Below are positions 1 through 8,173 of a stretch of DNA of 64,000 nt, piece by piece; the first letter of the stretch is position 1; the number at the start of each line of letters is the position of its first letter. The notes under the pieces are model-generated. The model did no database searches, was not told the origin of the DNA, and worked only from the letters and a program-made list of their open reading frames with translations. The position numbers and the translations under genes are program-made. Source of the DNA: Hyphomicrobiales bacterium (GTDB taxonomy: Bacteria; Pseudomonadota; Alphaproteobacteria; Rhizobiales; Rhizobiaceae); NCBI GenBank assembly GCA_900465915.1, contig UBKJ01000005.1:186001-250000 (forward strand). The letters are read 5' to 3'.

Positions 1-450
1 AGCGTCCATTACGGCGATCCCGAAGCCGATCATGGCGAATGCCGCAAGCTGTTCCAGGACCGGATCGTGGCGCTGGGAACGCCGCGCTTCGCGGCCGAAT
101 ATCGCATCACATCCATCGCGGATTTGCTGAAGGTCCCGCTGATCCATTCCAGCGGCGAGGAGACCGACTGGACGAAATGGTCCGATTGGTTCGCCGCGCT
201 CGGCCGTCCGCCGCCGCAGGGCCGCAATTTCTACGTCAACAATTACATGATCGCGCTTCAGACCGCGCAGGACGATGTCGGCGCGGTTCTGGGATGGGAC
301 GGGCTGGTGGTGCAATTGATGCAGGAGAAGCGGCTGGTCCAGCTTGTACCGGAAAGCATTCCCTCGCCGGCGTCGTTCTATCTCAAGATTCACCCCGGCG
401 CGACGGCGAAAGCCCGCATGTTCGCCAACTGGCTTGGCGAGAGCGTCTAG
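1..450 (+). CDS. LysR-family regulator, C-terminal part (cut by window edge)
   Basis: The reading frame is open from base 1 and ends at TAG 448-450, so the N-terminal helix-turn-helix lies outside the window. The 149 visible residues match the C-terminal half of a LysR effector-binding domain of the GcvA type: a tryptophan-rich stretch (WTKWSDWF), then GRNFYVNNYMIALQTAQ, a hydrophobic VGAVLGWDGL strand and the usual P-x-S-F-Y-L strand before the end. It is convergent with the Hyf-like operon and 94 bases from its end, with no clear terminator between them. Its target cannot be told from this fragment. Confidence 0.8.
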   Translation, partial: SVHYGDPEADHGECRKLFQDRIVALGTPRFAAEYRITSIADLLKVPLIHSSGEETDWTKWSDWFAALGRPPPQGRNFYVNNYMIALQTAQDDVGAVLGWDGLVVQLMQEKRLVQLVPESIPSPASFYLKIHPGATAKARMFANWLGESV

Positions 451-544
451 CGACAAGGCTGTCGCGCGGCGCGTCCGCTGCGGTAGGGCGCGTATTTTCA
501 GGCGTTCGCCAGCTCTTTTCGTTGAAGTTGAAAGCGCTACGCCC

Positions 545-2521
545 TCAAAACAACGTCAATCCGAGGACGAGCACCAGCAGCAGCCCGATCAGGCTCAGAT
601 AGAAGTTCAGGTGTCCCGATTGCAGCAGCCGGAGTCTTTTGGAGAGTCTTTGCACGAGCTGGACGGCGGGCTGGAACAGCAGCGGCCCGAAGATCGGGGC
701 GACGTCGTGCTCGAAGACCAGTTTTCGGATGAAATAGCCGCCGGCGTCGGCGTCCCGTTCGGTGTCGGCGGTGGGGCGGTAGACGAAGCTGTAGAAGGTG
801 CGCATGGCGTTGGAGAAGGACAGCGCGGTGGTGGAGGCCCGCGCCGGGTCGGGCGCGAGGCCGCCATACCATACGCGCGCGCGCCGTATCGCGCGCCGCT
901 TGCTTCCCAGGATTAGGGCGATCGGGATCAGCGCCAGCAAGGGCATGACGACGATCAGCAGGCTCGGCGCGATGAAGGCGAATTTGGCGGTGAGGGGAAC
1001 GAGCAGCGGCCCGTCATGCATGTGCGTCGCCACCGATGCGCCGAGCGGCGGCGAGGGAACCGCCGTCAGCGCGTCGAGCCAGAAAGGCGCTCCGGCCCCG
1101 AGGGCGAGCACGGCCAGGCCCAGCACGCCGACCGCCGCCGCATGGGGCCGGCCGATGGGGGCCGGGCGCCGCGGATCGCGCGACAGGACGCCGAGGCCGA
1201 TCAGCTTCACGAAGGTCGCGAAGGCGATGGCGGCGGTCAGCGCCAGGCCGCCGCCGGTGAGGACCAGAACCAGACGGCCGCCGAGATTGGGCAGGTGGAA
1301 GCCCTGGAAGACGGTCTGGAACACGAACCATTCGCTTACGAAGCCGGCGGTGGGCGGCATCGCCGCCAGGCTCATTCCGGCGAACAGCGCGCCGGCGCCG
1401 AAGAACCAGTGGCTCCCCGCGCCGCCATAGGCGATGCGGTAGCCGCCGTTGGCCTTGCGCAACCCGTCGGCGGCGAGGAACAGCGCGCCCTTGGCGAGGG
1501 CGTGGCCGGCGAGGTGCAGCAGCGCCACCGTCCAGGCGAGCGCCGCCAGCTCAGTGAGCGCATAGGCGCGGAACAGCATCGCCGCGCCGAGGGCGACCAC
1601 GGCGATGGAGGCGTTCTCGGCCGAGGAAAAGCTGAGCAGCCGTCGCCAGTCGTCCTGCTGGAAGGCGTAGAGGATGGTGAGGATGGCGCTGCAGGTTCCG
1701 ACCGCGACGACGACGATGGCGAGGATGGGCGCGGCGCCGTCCGGGACGATCGGCAGCCAGTCGGTCAGCGCCCGCGCCAGCGCGAAGAAGGCCGCGTTGA
1801 GCACCACCCCTGACATGATCGCGCCCGAAGCGCCGCTGCCGCTGCCATAGGCGCCGGGGAACCATTCGTAGAAGGGCAGGAGCCCGAGCTTGGCGCCGAA
1901 GCCGGCGAGAAGCAGGAGGCCGACGAAGACTTGCGTCGCCGGCGAGAGGCTGGCCGCGCCGGCGTCGAAGGCCGCGAATTGCAGGCTCGACGCATACAGG
2001 CCGAGCATTGCGATGGCGAGGACGAGCGCGACCGCGCCCGCTTCGAGAAGGGCCAGCATGAAGAAGACGGTCCGGCCTCGGCCGGGTTCGAGGCCGTCCG
2101 ACAGGATGAGGATCGCGCCGCCGAGGCTCATCGCCTCCCAGGCGATCAGCAGCGCCGCGCCGTTCTGCAATCCGAACACGCCGAGCGCGCCGAGAAGGCT
2201 CAGCCCCGCGCCGAACAGCCAGCCGCGCCGGCCGTCGCGGGATGGCGGGCCGAAGGCGCAGGCGAACCCGGCCGGCGCCAGCCCGAAGGCCATCAGCCAG
2301 AAGCCATGCGGCTCCATGCGGAAGCCGACCGTCTCGGCCATCAGCCGTCCGGGAAGCGTGACCGGCGCGCCTGCGCCGGGCAGCGCCGCGGCGGCCGCCA
2401 GCATGCCTGCGGCCGCGCCCAGCGCCAGGGCGATGCGGCCGGGCGTCGGCGCGCCCGCGAGGCCGAGGACCGCGCCGGCGGCCCACAAAAGCGCCGCGAT
2501 CAGGAGAAGCTGGTCAGCCAT
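545..2521 (-). CDS. hyfB: HyfB-like proton-pumping membrane subunit (NuoL/M/N family)
   Basis: A 658-residue protein made almost wholly of hydrophobic helices, close to the 672 residues of E. coli HyfB. Family landmarks are the central antiporter-like core (LLLAGFGAKLGLLPFYEWFP, then SSAENASI and HLAGHALAKGALFLAADGL) and the late P-x-T-A-G-F-V-S-E-W-F motif. This family forms the ion-translocating arm of complex I and of group 4 hydrogenases. It is the last gene of the operon, and its start overlaps the end of the fused ferredoxin/NuoB-like gene by eight bases. Together with the HyfF-like subunit it gives two antiporter-like subunits; no hyfD-like third copy is present. The symbol is by homology only, since the complex is probably not a hydrogenase. 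Confidence 0.88.
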   Translation of the reverse strand: MADQLLLIAALLWAAGAVLGLAGAPTPGRIALALGAAAGMLAAAAALPGAGAPVTLPGRLMAETVGFRMEPHGFWLMAFGLAPAGFACAFGPPSRDGRRGWLFGAGLSLLGALGVFGLQNGAALLIAWEAMSLGGAILILSDGLEPGRGRTVFFMLALLEAGAVALVLAIAMLGLYASSLQFAAFDAGAASLSPATQVFVGLLLLAGFGAKLGLLPFYEWFPGAYGSGSGASGAIMSGVVLNAAFFALARALTDWLPIVPDGAAPILAIVVVAVGTCSAILTILYAFQQDDWRRLLSFSSAENASIAVVALGAAMLFRAYALTELAALAWTVALLHLAGHALAKGALFLAADGLRKANGGYRIAYGGAGSHWFFGAGALFAGMSLAAMPPTAGFVSEWFVFQTVFQGFHLPNLGGRLVLVLTGGGLALTAAIAFATFVKLIGLGVLSRDPRRPAPIGRPHAAAVGVLGLAVLALGAGAPFWLDALTAVPSPPLGASVATHMHDGPLLVPLTAKFAFIAPSLLIVVMPLLALIPIALILGSKRRAIRRARVWYGGLAPDPARASTTALSFSNAMRTFYSFVYRPTADTERDADAGGYFIRKLVFEHDVAPIFGPLLFQPAVQLVQRLSKRLRLLQSGHLNFYLSLIGLLLVLVLGLTLF

Positions 2522-3302
2522 CGATCCGCCCTCCCGAAACGCGTTGCGGCGCGCGGTCGAGGAACATCAGCAGCGCCTCCATGATCGCGGCGGGGTTGGG
2601 CGGGCAGCCCGGAAGATAGAGATCGACCGGAAGCACGCCTTCGAGCCCCGCGCCGCAGGCGTGGTTGCCGCCGGCAAGGCCGCCGGAGACGGCGCAGGCG
2701 CCGACGGCCATCACCCAGCGCGGATCGGGCATGGCCTCATAGGCGGCCATGAGCGGCTCGCGCATCGCGTGGGTGACGGGGCCGGTGACCAGAAGCAGGT
2801 CGGCGAAGCGCGGCGAGGGCGTGAAGAAGATGCCGAGCCTATGCAGGTTGTAGAAGGGATTGCCGAGCGCCTGCAGCTCGGATTCGCAGCCGTTGCAGGA
2901 GCCGGCGTCGACATGGCGGATATGGAGGCTGCGCCTGAAGGCCTTGCGCTCGCCGGCCGGTCGCGGCGCGGGCCGCGCCGGGCTGTCCGACCATATCAGG
3001 TCCTCGCGGGCGCGGGCCCCGAAGGCCCAGTCCTGCGACGGCTCCATCGCGCCGCTCGGGCAGGCCTCGGCGCAGAGCTGGCACGCCACGCAGCGGCCGT
3101 AGTCGATGGCGAGGCGGCCGCCGCGCGCCTCGATGGCGTGGGTGGGGCAGGCCTCCGCGCATGCGGCGCAGCCTTCCATGCAGGCTTCGGGATTGTGGCG
3201 CGGCATGCCGAGCACGCCGTCCTGGCCGTCGTCGCCGCCGGCGCGGGGCCAGGCGGTCGTGGCCTTGCCGCGCGTCAGTCCGAACAATGTCCACAGCGCC
3301 AT
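2514..3302 (-). CDS. hyfI: Fused 2x[4Fe-4S] ferredoxin / NuoB-like small subunit (HyfH+HyfI fusion)
   Basis: The 262 residues hold two modules that are separate genes in E. coli hyf. Residues 41-81 carry two ferredoxin-type clusters: C41-x3-C45-x2-C48-x3-C52-P, where the first gap is one residue longer than usual, and a standard C71-x2-C74-x2-C77-x3-C81-P. Residues 136-235 are NuoB/HyfI-like, with C136-x2-C139, GAC203 and PGC233PPNP, so all four ligands of the proximal [4Fe-4S] cluster are kept. The protein should carry electrons along the peripheral arm to the large subunit. The next gene overlaps its end; the large-subunit gene ends nine bases upstream. Confidence 0.87.
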   Translation of the reverse strand: MALWTLFGLTRGKATTAWPRAGGDDGQDGVLGMPRHNPEACMEGCAACAEACPTHAIEARGGRLAIDYGRCVACQLCAEACPSGAMEPSQDWAFGARAREDLIWSDSPARPAPRPAGERKAFRRSLHIRHVDAGSCNGCESELQALGNPFYNLHRLGIFFTPSPRFADLLLVTGPVTHAMREPLMAAYEAMPDPRWVMAVGACAVSGGLAGGNHACGAGLEGVLPVDLYLPGCPPNPAAIMEALLMFLDRAPQRVSGGRIDG

Positions 3303-3311
3303 GGGTCGCTC

Positions 3312-4754
3312 CTATCGGTCGCAGCCGGCCACGGTGAGGCCGAAGCTCGCTTCGTTGATCGCGTAATCCATCATGTTCGTGTCGTGCACGGTGAAGGGGA
3401 AGGCGCGCCAGTTAGAGAAGGACGGCGACTTGATCTTGACCCGCGCCAGCCGCCCGTCCGCCCCGACATGGACGGCGTAGAACAGCGATCCGCGGGGCCC
3501 CTCGGTCCATCCGAGGCCTTCCGCCAGCGGCGCGACGCGGCATTCGGCCTGCACCGGGCCCGGCTCCAGCAGGACGAGCGCGCGCCGGCAGAGGTCGAAG
3601 GACGCCTCGATCTCCGCCATGCGCACCCGCTGCCGGGCGTGGGCGTCGCCGTCCTCGAACGCCGGAACGGCGGGCGGCAGGCCGGCGTAAAGCGCGTAGG
3701 GATGGTCGCGCCGCAGGTCGCGGTCGAGGCCGGAGGCGCGCTCCACCGGGCCGGTCGCGCCCTGGTCGAAGGCGACGCGCCGGGGCAGAAAGCCCGTCGT
3801 CATCAGCCGGTCGAGATGGCTTTCCGAGGCTTCGAGGCGGTCCGTATAGGCGACGCAGTCGGCATGCAGCGTCTCCAGCGCGCCGCCGAGCCATGGGCCG
3901 GGATCGAGATCGCGCCGCAGGCCGCCAGGCGCCAGCAGCCCGCGCAGGAAACGGCTGCCCGTCAGCCTGCCGTTGATCTGCTTGGCGCGCTCCTCCAGCA
4001 GCTTGCCCTCGGCCTCGCCGACCTTGAGCGTCGTCGTGTGGCAGAGATGGCCGAGATAATGGAGATGGTTGTAGAGCCGTTCGAGCTCGGCCATCAGCAC
4101 GCGCAGCGTCCGGGCGCGTGGGGGAACGTCGCAGCCCGCGGCGCGCTCCACCGCCTCGCAATAGGCGAGGGCGTGGGCGACGGAGCCGACCGCCGACACG
4201 CGCTCCGCCACGACGGCGCCGCGCAGCGGATCGCGGCCCTCGAAGCAGGTCTCCATGCCGCGATGCTTGAAGAACAGCCGCGGATGGTAATGGATGATAT
4301 GCTCGCCGACATAGAGGAAGGTGAACTCGGCCGATTCCAGCACGTCGGCGCGGATGGGGCCGAAGGGGAGATGCTGCACGTCCCCGGCGTCGATGTCGGG
4401 CAGGTGCGGAAGGCCGTTGGCGTTGCCGTTCGGACCGCCGTTGGGGCGCAGGACCAGCGGATAGGGTTCGGGATGCCCCTCGAAAACGAGGCCTTGCAGG
4501 TCCATCATCTCGCGCTCGTACCAGCCCAGCAGCGGCAGGATCGGGGTGAGGCTCGGCAGGGTGCGATGGCCCGTCACGCGCCATGTCTCGAATTGCGGCC
4601 GGCCGGGGAAGGCCGAGACGTAGCGCGCTTCCGGCGCGCCGGCGGGCGTCGTCCAGGCATAAGCGAATTGCAGGCGGCCGCCGGCGGCGCGGAACGCTTC
4701 GGCCGCAGCCTTAAGGCCGGCCGGTTCGAGGTCGCGGATATGGGTCCCCATCAT
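3312..4754 (-). CDS. hyfG: HyfG/HycE-like large subunit lacking nickel ligands (Ehr type)
   Basis: 480 residues from the ATG that overlaps the hyfF stop as ATGA. An open frame runs further upstream to 5111 but lies inside hyfF. Residues 1-110 are NuoC-like (WYEREMMDLQGL). From about 130 on it is NuoD/hydrogenase-large-subunit-like (HRGMET at 164-169). Where [NiFe] hydrogenases read R-V-C-G-I-C-x3-H, this reads R185-V-S-A-V-G-S-V-A-H194, so the cysteines are Ser187 and Gly190. The C-terminal DPCxxC is G-L-T-V-A-G-C-D-R, so those cysteines are Thr474 and Gly477. Without these four ligands a NiFe centre cannot form. This places it among the energy-converting hydrogenase-related (Ehr) complexes rather than formate hydrogenlyase. 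The electron partner is unknown. Confidence 0.88.
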   Translation of the reverse strand: MMGTHIRDLEPAGLKAAAEAFRAAGGRLQFAYAWTTPAGAPEARYVSAFPGRPQFETWRVTGHRTLPSLTPILPLLGWYEREMMDLQGLVFEGHPEPYPLVLRPNGGPNGNANGLPHLPDIDAGDVQHLPFGPIRADVLESAEFTFLYVGEHIIHYHPRLFFKHRGMETCFEGRDPLRGAVVAERVSAVGSVAHALAYCEAVERAAGCDVPPRARTLRVLMAELERLYNHLHYLGHLCHTTTLKVGEAEGKLLEERAKQINGRLTGSRFLRGLLAPGGLRRDLDPGPWLGGALETLHADCVAYTDRLEASESHLDRLMTTGFLPRRVAFDQGATGPVERASGLDRDLRRDHPYALYAGLPPAVPAFEDGDAHARQRVRMAEIEASFDLCRRALVLLEPGPVQAECRVAPLAEGLGWTEGPRGSLFYAVHVGADGRLARVKIKSPSFSNWRAFPFTVHDTNMMDYAINEASFGLTVAGCDR

Positions 4755-6238
4755 CGCGCCGCCTCCATCCCGTGCGCGGCGTCGAGCGCCTGCGCGATGG
4801 CCTGGAAATGATCCCACAGGACCGAAGGCCACCACAGCCCCATGACGAGAAGCGGCGCCAGCGCCAGCGCCATGGGCAGCAGGAAGGTCAGGCCGAGCCT
4901 CGCCGGCCTCGTCGGCTCCTCTTCCCCGTCCTCGAAATACATCATGCGGAAATGATTGAGGAAGCCGACGAAGATGACGACGAGCAGCACGGCCATCAGC
5001 GCGATCAGGAGATAATGGCCGCCGGTTAGACCCGCGCGCAGGATCGCGAGCTCGCTCAGGAACAGCGCGAAGGGCGGCGCGCCGGTGATCGCCACCGCCC
5101 CCGCCAGCCACAGGCCGCCGAGCATGGGAAGCCGGCGCATGACGCGGCGGATGCCGGGAATGCGCTTGGTCCCGTAGACGCGCATGACCGCGCCGGCGCC
5201 GAAGAACATCGCCGATTTGTTGAGCGAGTGGTTGAGCATGTGATAGAGCGCGCCGGCCGTGCCCAGCGGGCCGCCGAAACCGAAGCCCAGCGCGATCATG
5301 CCCATATGCTCGACGCTGGAATAAGCCATCAGGCGCTTGAGCCCCCTCTGGCGGACGATGAACAGCGCCGCGACCAGAAGCGAAAAGGCCCCCAGCGCCA
5401 GAAGCGCGCCGCGCGCGAGCGGCGCGATCCCGGCGGCGTCGGCGACGGCAAGATAGCGCACGACGCCGACCATGGCCGTGTTGAGAAGCGCGCCGGACAG
5501 GAGCGCCGAGACCGGGGCGGGGCCCTCGCTATGCGCGTCCGGCAGCCATGTATGCATGGGCGCGAGGCCGACCTTGGTGCCGTAGCCGATGAGCACCAGC
5601 AGGAAGGACAGCGAGACCAGCGCCGGATTGAGCCGCGGGGCGGCGTCCTCCAGCGTCCGCCACGTCATGTCGTAGGTCGGGCCGAGCACGAAGGCGCCGC
5701 CCCAGTAGAACAGCACCGTCCCCAGCAATGCGAGGCTGATGCCGGCCGAGACGACGATGATGTATTTCCAGGCCGCCTCGATGCTGGCGGCCTCGCGCTC
5801 GAAGGCGACCAGGAAGGTGCTGATCAGCGTCGTCAGCTCGATGGCGATCCAGTAGAGCCCGGCGTTGTTCATCAAGGGGCCTGCCAGCGTGCTGAGGCCG
5901 AAGGCCGCGAACATGGCGTAGAAACGATGAAGGCGGTCCTCCTCGCCGAGCAGGCGCATATAGCCGACGGCGTAGAGCGAGGCGAGGAAATAGACGATGG
6001 CCGCGCAGAGCACGGCCCAGGTTCCGAGCCCGTCGATGACGACATAGGCGCCCCAGAAGGCCACGTCCCCGTCGGGCCGGACGAGAAGCACGCCGAGGAT
6101 GGCGAGCAACGAGACGGCGCTGGCCGCGAGGTTGAGCGCCTCCGCCGCCCGCGGCCGGCGGATGAGGAGAATGAGAACGATGGCCGCGGCCGGCGCCGCC
6201 GCCATCGCCAGGGTGAGGGCGCCGAGCGTGCGCATCAT
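4751..6238 (-). CDS. hyfF: HyfF-like proton-pumping membrane subunit (NuoL/M family)
   Basis: 495 residues with about fourteen predicted membrane helices; E. coli HyfF has 526. Landmarks are the antiporter core VGLAPMHTWLPDAHSEGPAP near residue 225, a helix containing YSSVEHMGMIALG, and HMLNHSLNKSAMFFGAG. Charged residues within helices (the Glu of the SVEH motif, the Lys in KVGLAP, the His in HTWLPDAH) are those thought to relay protons in this family. The gene overlaps its neighbours on both sides by four bases (ATGA), so translation is probably coupled through the operon. Confidence 0.9.
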   Translation of the reverse strand: MMRTLGALTLAMAAAPAAAIVLILLIRRPRAAEALNLAASAVSLLAILGVLLVRPDGDVAFWGAYVVIDGLGTWAVLCAAIVYFLASLYAVGYMRLLGEEDRLHRFYAMFAAFGLSTLAGPLMNNAGLYWIAIELTTLISTFLVAFEREAASIEAAWKYIIVVSAGISLALLGTVLFYWGGAFVLGPTYDMTWRTLEDAAPRLNPALVSLSFLLVLIGYGTKVGLAPMHTWLPDAHSEGPAPVSALLSGALLNTAMVGVVRYLAVADAAGIAPLARGALLALGAFSLLVAALFIVRQRGLKRLMAYSSVEHMGMIALGFGFGGPLGTAGALYHMLNHSLNKSAMFFGAGAVMRVYGTKRIPGIRRVMRRLPMLGGLWLAGAVAITGAPPFALFLSELAILRAGLTGGHYLLIALMAVLLVVIFVGFLNHFRMMYFEDGEEEPTRPARLGLTFLLPMALALAPLLVMGLWWPSVLWDHFQAIAQALDAAHGMEAAR

Positions 6239-6915
6239 CCCACCAGCCGCTTGAGTTGCAGCGCGCTCGTGGCGCCCACATGGGTCAGCAGATATTGCAC
6301 CAGCACGCCGAAGCAGGCGACGACGATCAGAAGGTCGAACAGGATGACGATCTCGATCAGCAGCGGCATGCCGGGCACGAGGATCTGCGCGCCGAGGAAG
6401 ACGCCGTTCTCCAGCACCAGAAGGCCCAGTATCTGGCTGATCGCCTCGTGCCGGACCGAGAGCATGAGAAAGCCGATCAGCTTCATCGACAGCATGACGG
6501 TGAGCGCCAGCACGATGATGGTTCCGGCGAGGCCGAGGGCGGCGCCGATGCGGTAGGACACGGCCAGCGCGAAGATGACGGAGAAGGCGCCGATCACCAG
6601 AGTGGAGCTGGGCTGGATGACGAGATGCACCTCGCGATGCACCGTCAGCCGGCGAATGATCCTGAAGATGAGATAGGGCAGCAGCAGCCCGCGGAAGACG
6701 GCGGTGAGGACGGCGACGATGTAAAGCTCGGAATAGCCGCCGTAATAGCCGACCGCGCCCGACAGCACGGCGATCAGCCAGGACTGGGCCGCGAAGGCGA
6801 AGAGATAGTGCCGCAGCCAGCGCGAGCCGAGCATGACGAAGGACAGGAGCAGGCTGCCGATGGCGAGCAGGCTGAACAGGGCGGCGGGAAGCGGGTTCAG
6901 ATGCGCGGCCAGCAT
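6235..6915 (-). CDS. hyfE: HyfE-like membrane subunit (NuoK-related)
   Basis: 226 residues, nearly all hydrophobic, against 216 for E. coli HyfE. The order of helices and the conserved stretch LGLLVLENGVFLGA near residue 165, which carries the membrane-embedded glutamate of NuoK-like proteins, identify the family. It sits between the HyfC-like gene (four-base gap) and hyfF (four-base overlap). Members link the NuoH-like anchor to the antiporter subunits. Confidence 0.87.
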   Translation of the reverse strand: MLAAHLNPLPAALFSLLAIGSLLLSFVMLGSRWLRHYLFAFAAQSWLIAVLSGAVGYYGGYSELYIVAVLTAVFRGLLLPYLIFRIIRRLTVHREVHLVIQPSSTLVIGAFSVIFALAVSYRIGAALGLAGTIIVLALTVMLSMKLIGFLMLSVRHEAISQILGLLVLENGVFLGAQILVPGMPLLIEIVILFDLLIVVACFGVLVQYLLTHVGATSALQLKRLVG

Positions 6916-6919
6916 GGGA

Positions 6920-7867
6920 TCACCTCAATTGCGTGCTGACGATGGCGAGGATCGCGAGCAGGAAGGATGCGGCGAGCGGCTCCTGGTATCGGTAGAAGCG
7001 CAGCCGCGACTGCGTCGTTTCGACGAAGACCACGACGCAGGCCACGACGAGGAACTTGAGCGCCAGCGCGCCGATAGCGCCGAGCGCGCCCAGCGCCTCG
7101 CCCCGGTAGGACAGGCCCCAGGGGAACAGGAGCACGTTGCAGAAGATGGTGTAGAGGATGAACTGCTTCATCATCGACGCCCAGCGCAGGATGGCGAGCA
7201 TCGGGCCGGAATATTCGAGGATGCGCGCCTCCTCGATCATGTAGACCTCGATATGGGTGCTCGAATGGATCGGCAGGCGGTCCGTCTCGACCAGCAGCAG
7301 CACGAAGAAGGCCGCCACCAGGAACAGATGCGTCGGCCCCCAATAGATCGCCGGCTCGGCCACCAGAAGGTGGTTGACGACGAAGGGCAGCATGGCCCTG
7401 GCCAGCAGCGTGATGCCGACGAAGACGAGGATCAGCGTCGGCTCGGCCAGGATGGCCACCATCACCGCGCGGCTCGACCCGACGCCGCCATAGGCGCTGC
7501 GCGTGTCGAGGCCGGCGAGCGTGATCATGAAGGAGCCGAAGGTCAGGATCAGCCCGCCGCCGAGGATGTCGCCCATGTCGGAGAGCGGCAGCGGATAATT
7601 GGTCAGGACGGGGATGAGGATCGGCACGGTCAGCACCGTCGTGAAGGCCACGACCGGCGCCGTCCAGTAAAGCCAGGAGGCGGTTTCCGGCGCGACGATC
7701 TGTTTGTGAAACAGTTTCCACAGGTCGCGATAGGGCTGCAGCGCGCCCGGACCCTGGCCGCGCTGGACCCGCTCCTCGAACTGGAGGATCACGCCTTGCA
7801 GAAGCGGCGCGAGCAGCATCGTCGTCAAGACCTGCGCGACCTGAAGGCAGACGGCGGCGACGGTCAT
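6920..7867 (-). CDS. hyfC: HyfC-like membrane anchor (NuoH family), first gene of the Ehr operon
   Basis: 315 residues, the same length as E. coli HyfC. The N-terminal helix is followed by LLQGVILQFEERVQRGQGPG and the LWKLFHKQIVAPE segment typical of NuoH-like subunits, which connect the soluble arm to the membrane arm. Later helices contain VETDRLPIHSSTHIEVYMIE, the acidic cytoplasmic loop of the family. The start at 7867 has GGAAAGGA upstream. Its leader carries a fluoride-type riboswitch 110 bases upstream, so the whole six-gene operon (HyfC, E, F, G, fused HI, B) should be fluoride controlled. Confidence 0.88.
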   Translation of the reverse strand: MTVAAVCLQVAQVLTTMLLAPLLQGVILQFEERVQRGQGPGALQPYRDLWKLFHKQIVAPETASWLYWTAPVVAFTTVLTVPILIPVLTNYPLPLSDMGDILGGGLILTFGSFMITLAGLDTRSAYGGVGSSRAVMVAILAEPTLILVFVGITLLARAMLPFVVNHLLVAEPAIYWGPTHLFLVAAFFVLLLVETDRLPIHSSTHIEVYMIEEARILEYSGPMLAILRWASMMKQFILYTIFCNVLLFPWGLSYRGEALGALGAIGALALKFLVVACVVVFVETTQSRLRFYRYQEPLAASFLLAILAIVSTQLR

Positions 7868-7976
7868 GGGCGACCGTCCTTTCCGCGCATTGCACGGGAA
7901 AGTTTGAAGAACAAAGCCGGGAAATCGAACCGCATATCCAAGGCGAACCTCCCATCTGCCAGAAAACTGGCTCGAC

Positions 7977-8022
7977 AGGAGTCATCAGCCCTGTGGGCGG
8001 TTAAACGGCGAACTCCATCGCC
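7977..8022 (-). promoter_or_regulatory. Fluoride riboswitch (crcB motif) of the Ehr/Hyf-like operon
   Basis: Read on the minus strand, the RNA starts with GGCGATGGAGTTCGCC (five-pair stem GGCGA/TCGCC, loop TGGAGT). It continues through GTTTAACC with the conserved AA, a second stem GCCC-ACA-GGGC, then TGATGACTCCT. ACTCC can pair with GGAGT of the first loop, forming the pseudoknot of the fluoride aptamer. The same layout with compensating stem changes recurs four more times in this window. The HyfC-like gene starts 110 bases downstream. A TTGACA box (minus strand, 8059-8054) lies where a -35 would place the transcript start at the aptamer, but no good -10 is seen. Confidence 0.93.
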
Positions 8023-8085
8023 TGACGAATAGGCTGATCCAGCCTCGTTCCGTTGTCAAGGGGCGGGCGAGCCCAGCCGGCGAAA

Positions 8086-8139
8086 CTTTCCCGCCCGCCG
8101 GCCTTAAACAAAGTTTGAATGTCCTTGCGGGCGGGAAAG
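8086..8139. repeat. 13-bp GC-rich inverted repeat between the Ehr operon and DUF190-crcB
   Basis: CTTTCCCGCCCGC (8086-8098) is the exact reverse complement of GCGGGCGGGAAAG (8127-8139), with a 28-base loop. It lies in the leader of the plus-strand DUF190-crcB operon, 34 bases before the first ATG. It has no T-run and does not fit the fluoride aptamer pattern. It could be a leader hairpin or a regulator site; I cannot tell which. Confidence 0.55.
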
Positions 8140-8173
8140 GAATAAAATTCGCGCCGAGAATGGAGTTTTGAAA

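Noticed and set aside
1890..4811. Very long plus-strand open frame of 973 codons
   Set aside because: It is antisense to the Hyf-like genes, low in complexity (Arg/Ala/Gly-rich) and arises from high GC with no ribosome-binding site.
545..7867. Functional formate hydrogenlyase or hydrogenase-4
   Set aside because: The large subunit lacks both cysteine pairs needed for nickel, and no maturation (hyp) genes, formate dehydrogenase or hyfR are present.
8023..8173. A sixth fluoride aptamer before DUF190-crcB
   Set aside because: Only isolated resemblances (GGCTGAT on the plus strand, ATGGAGTTTTG); the stems and the TGATGACTCC element in correct order are absent.
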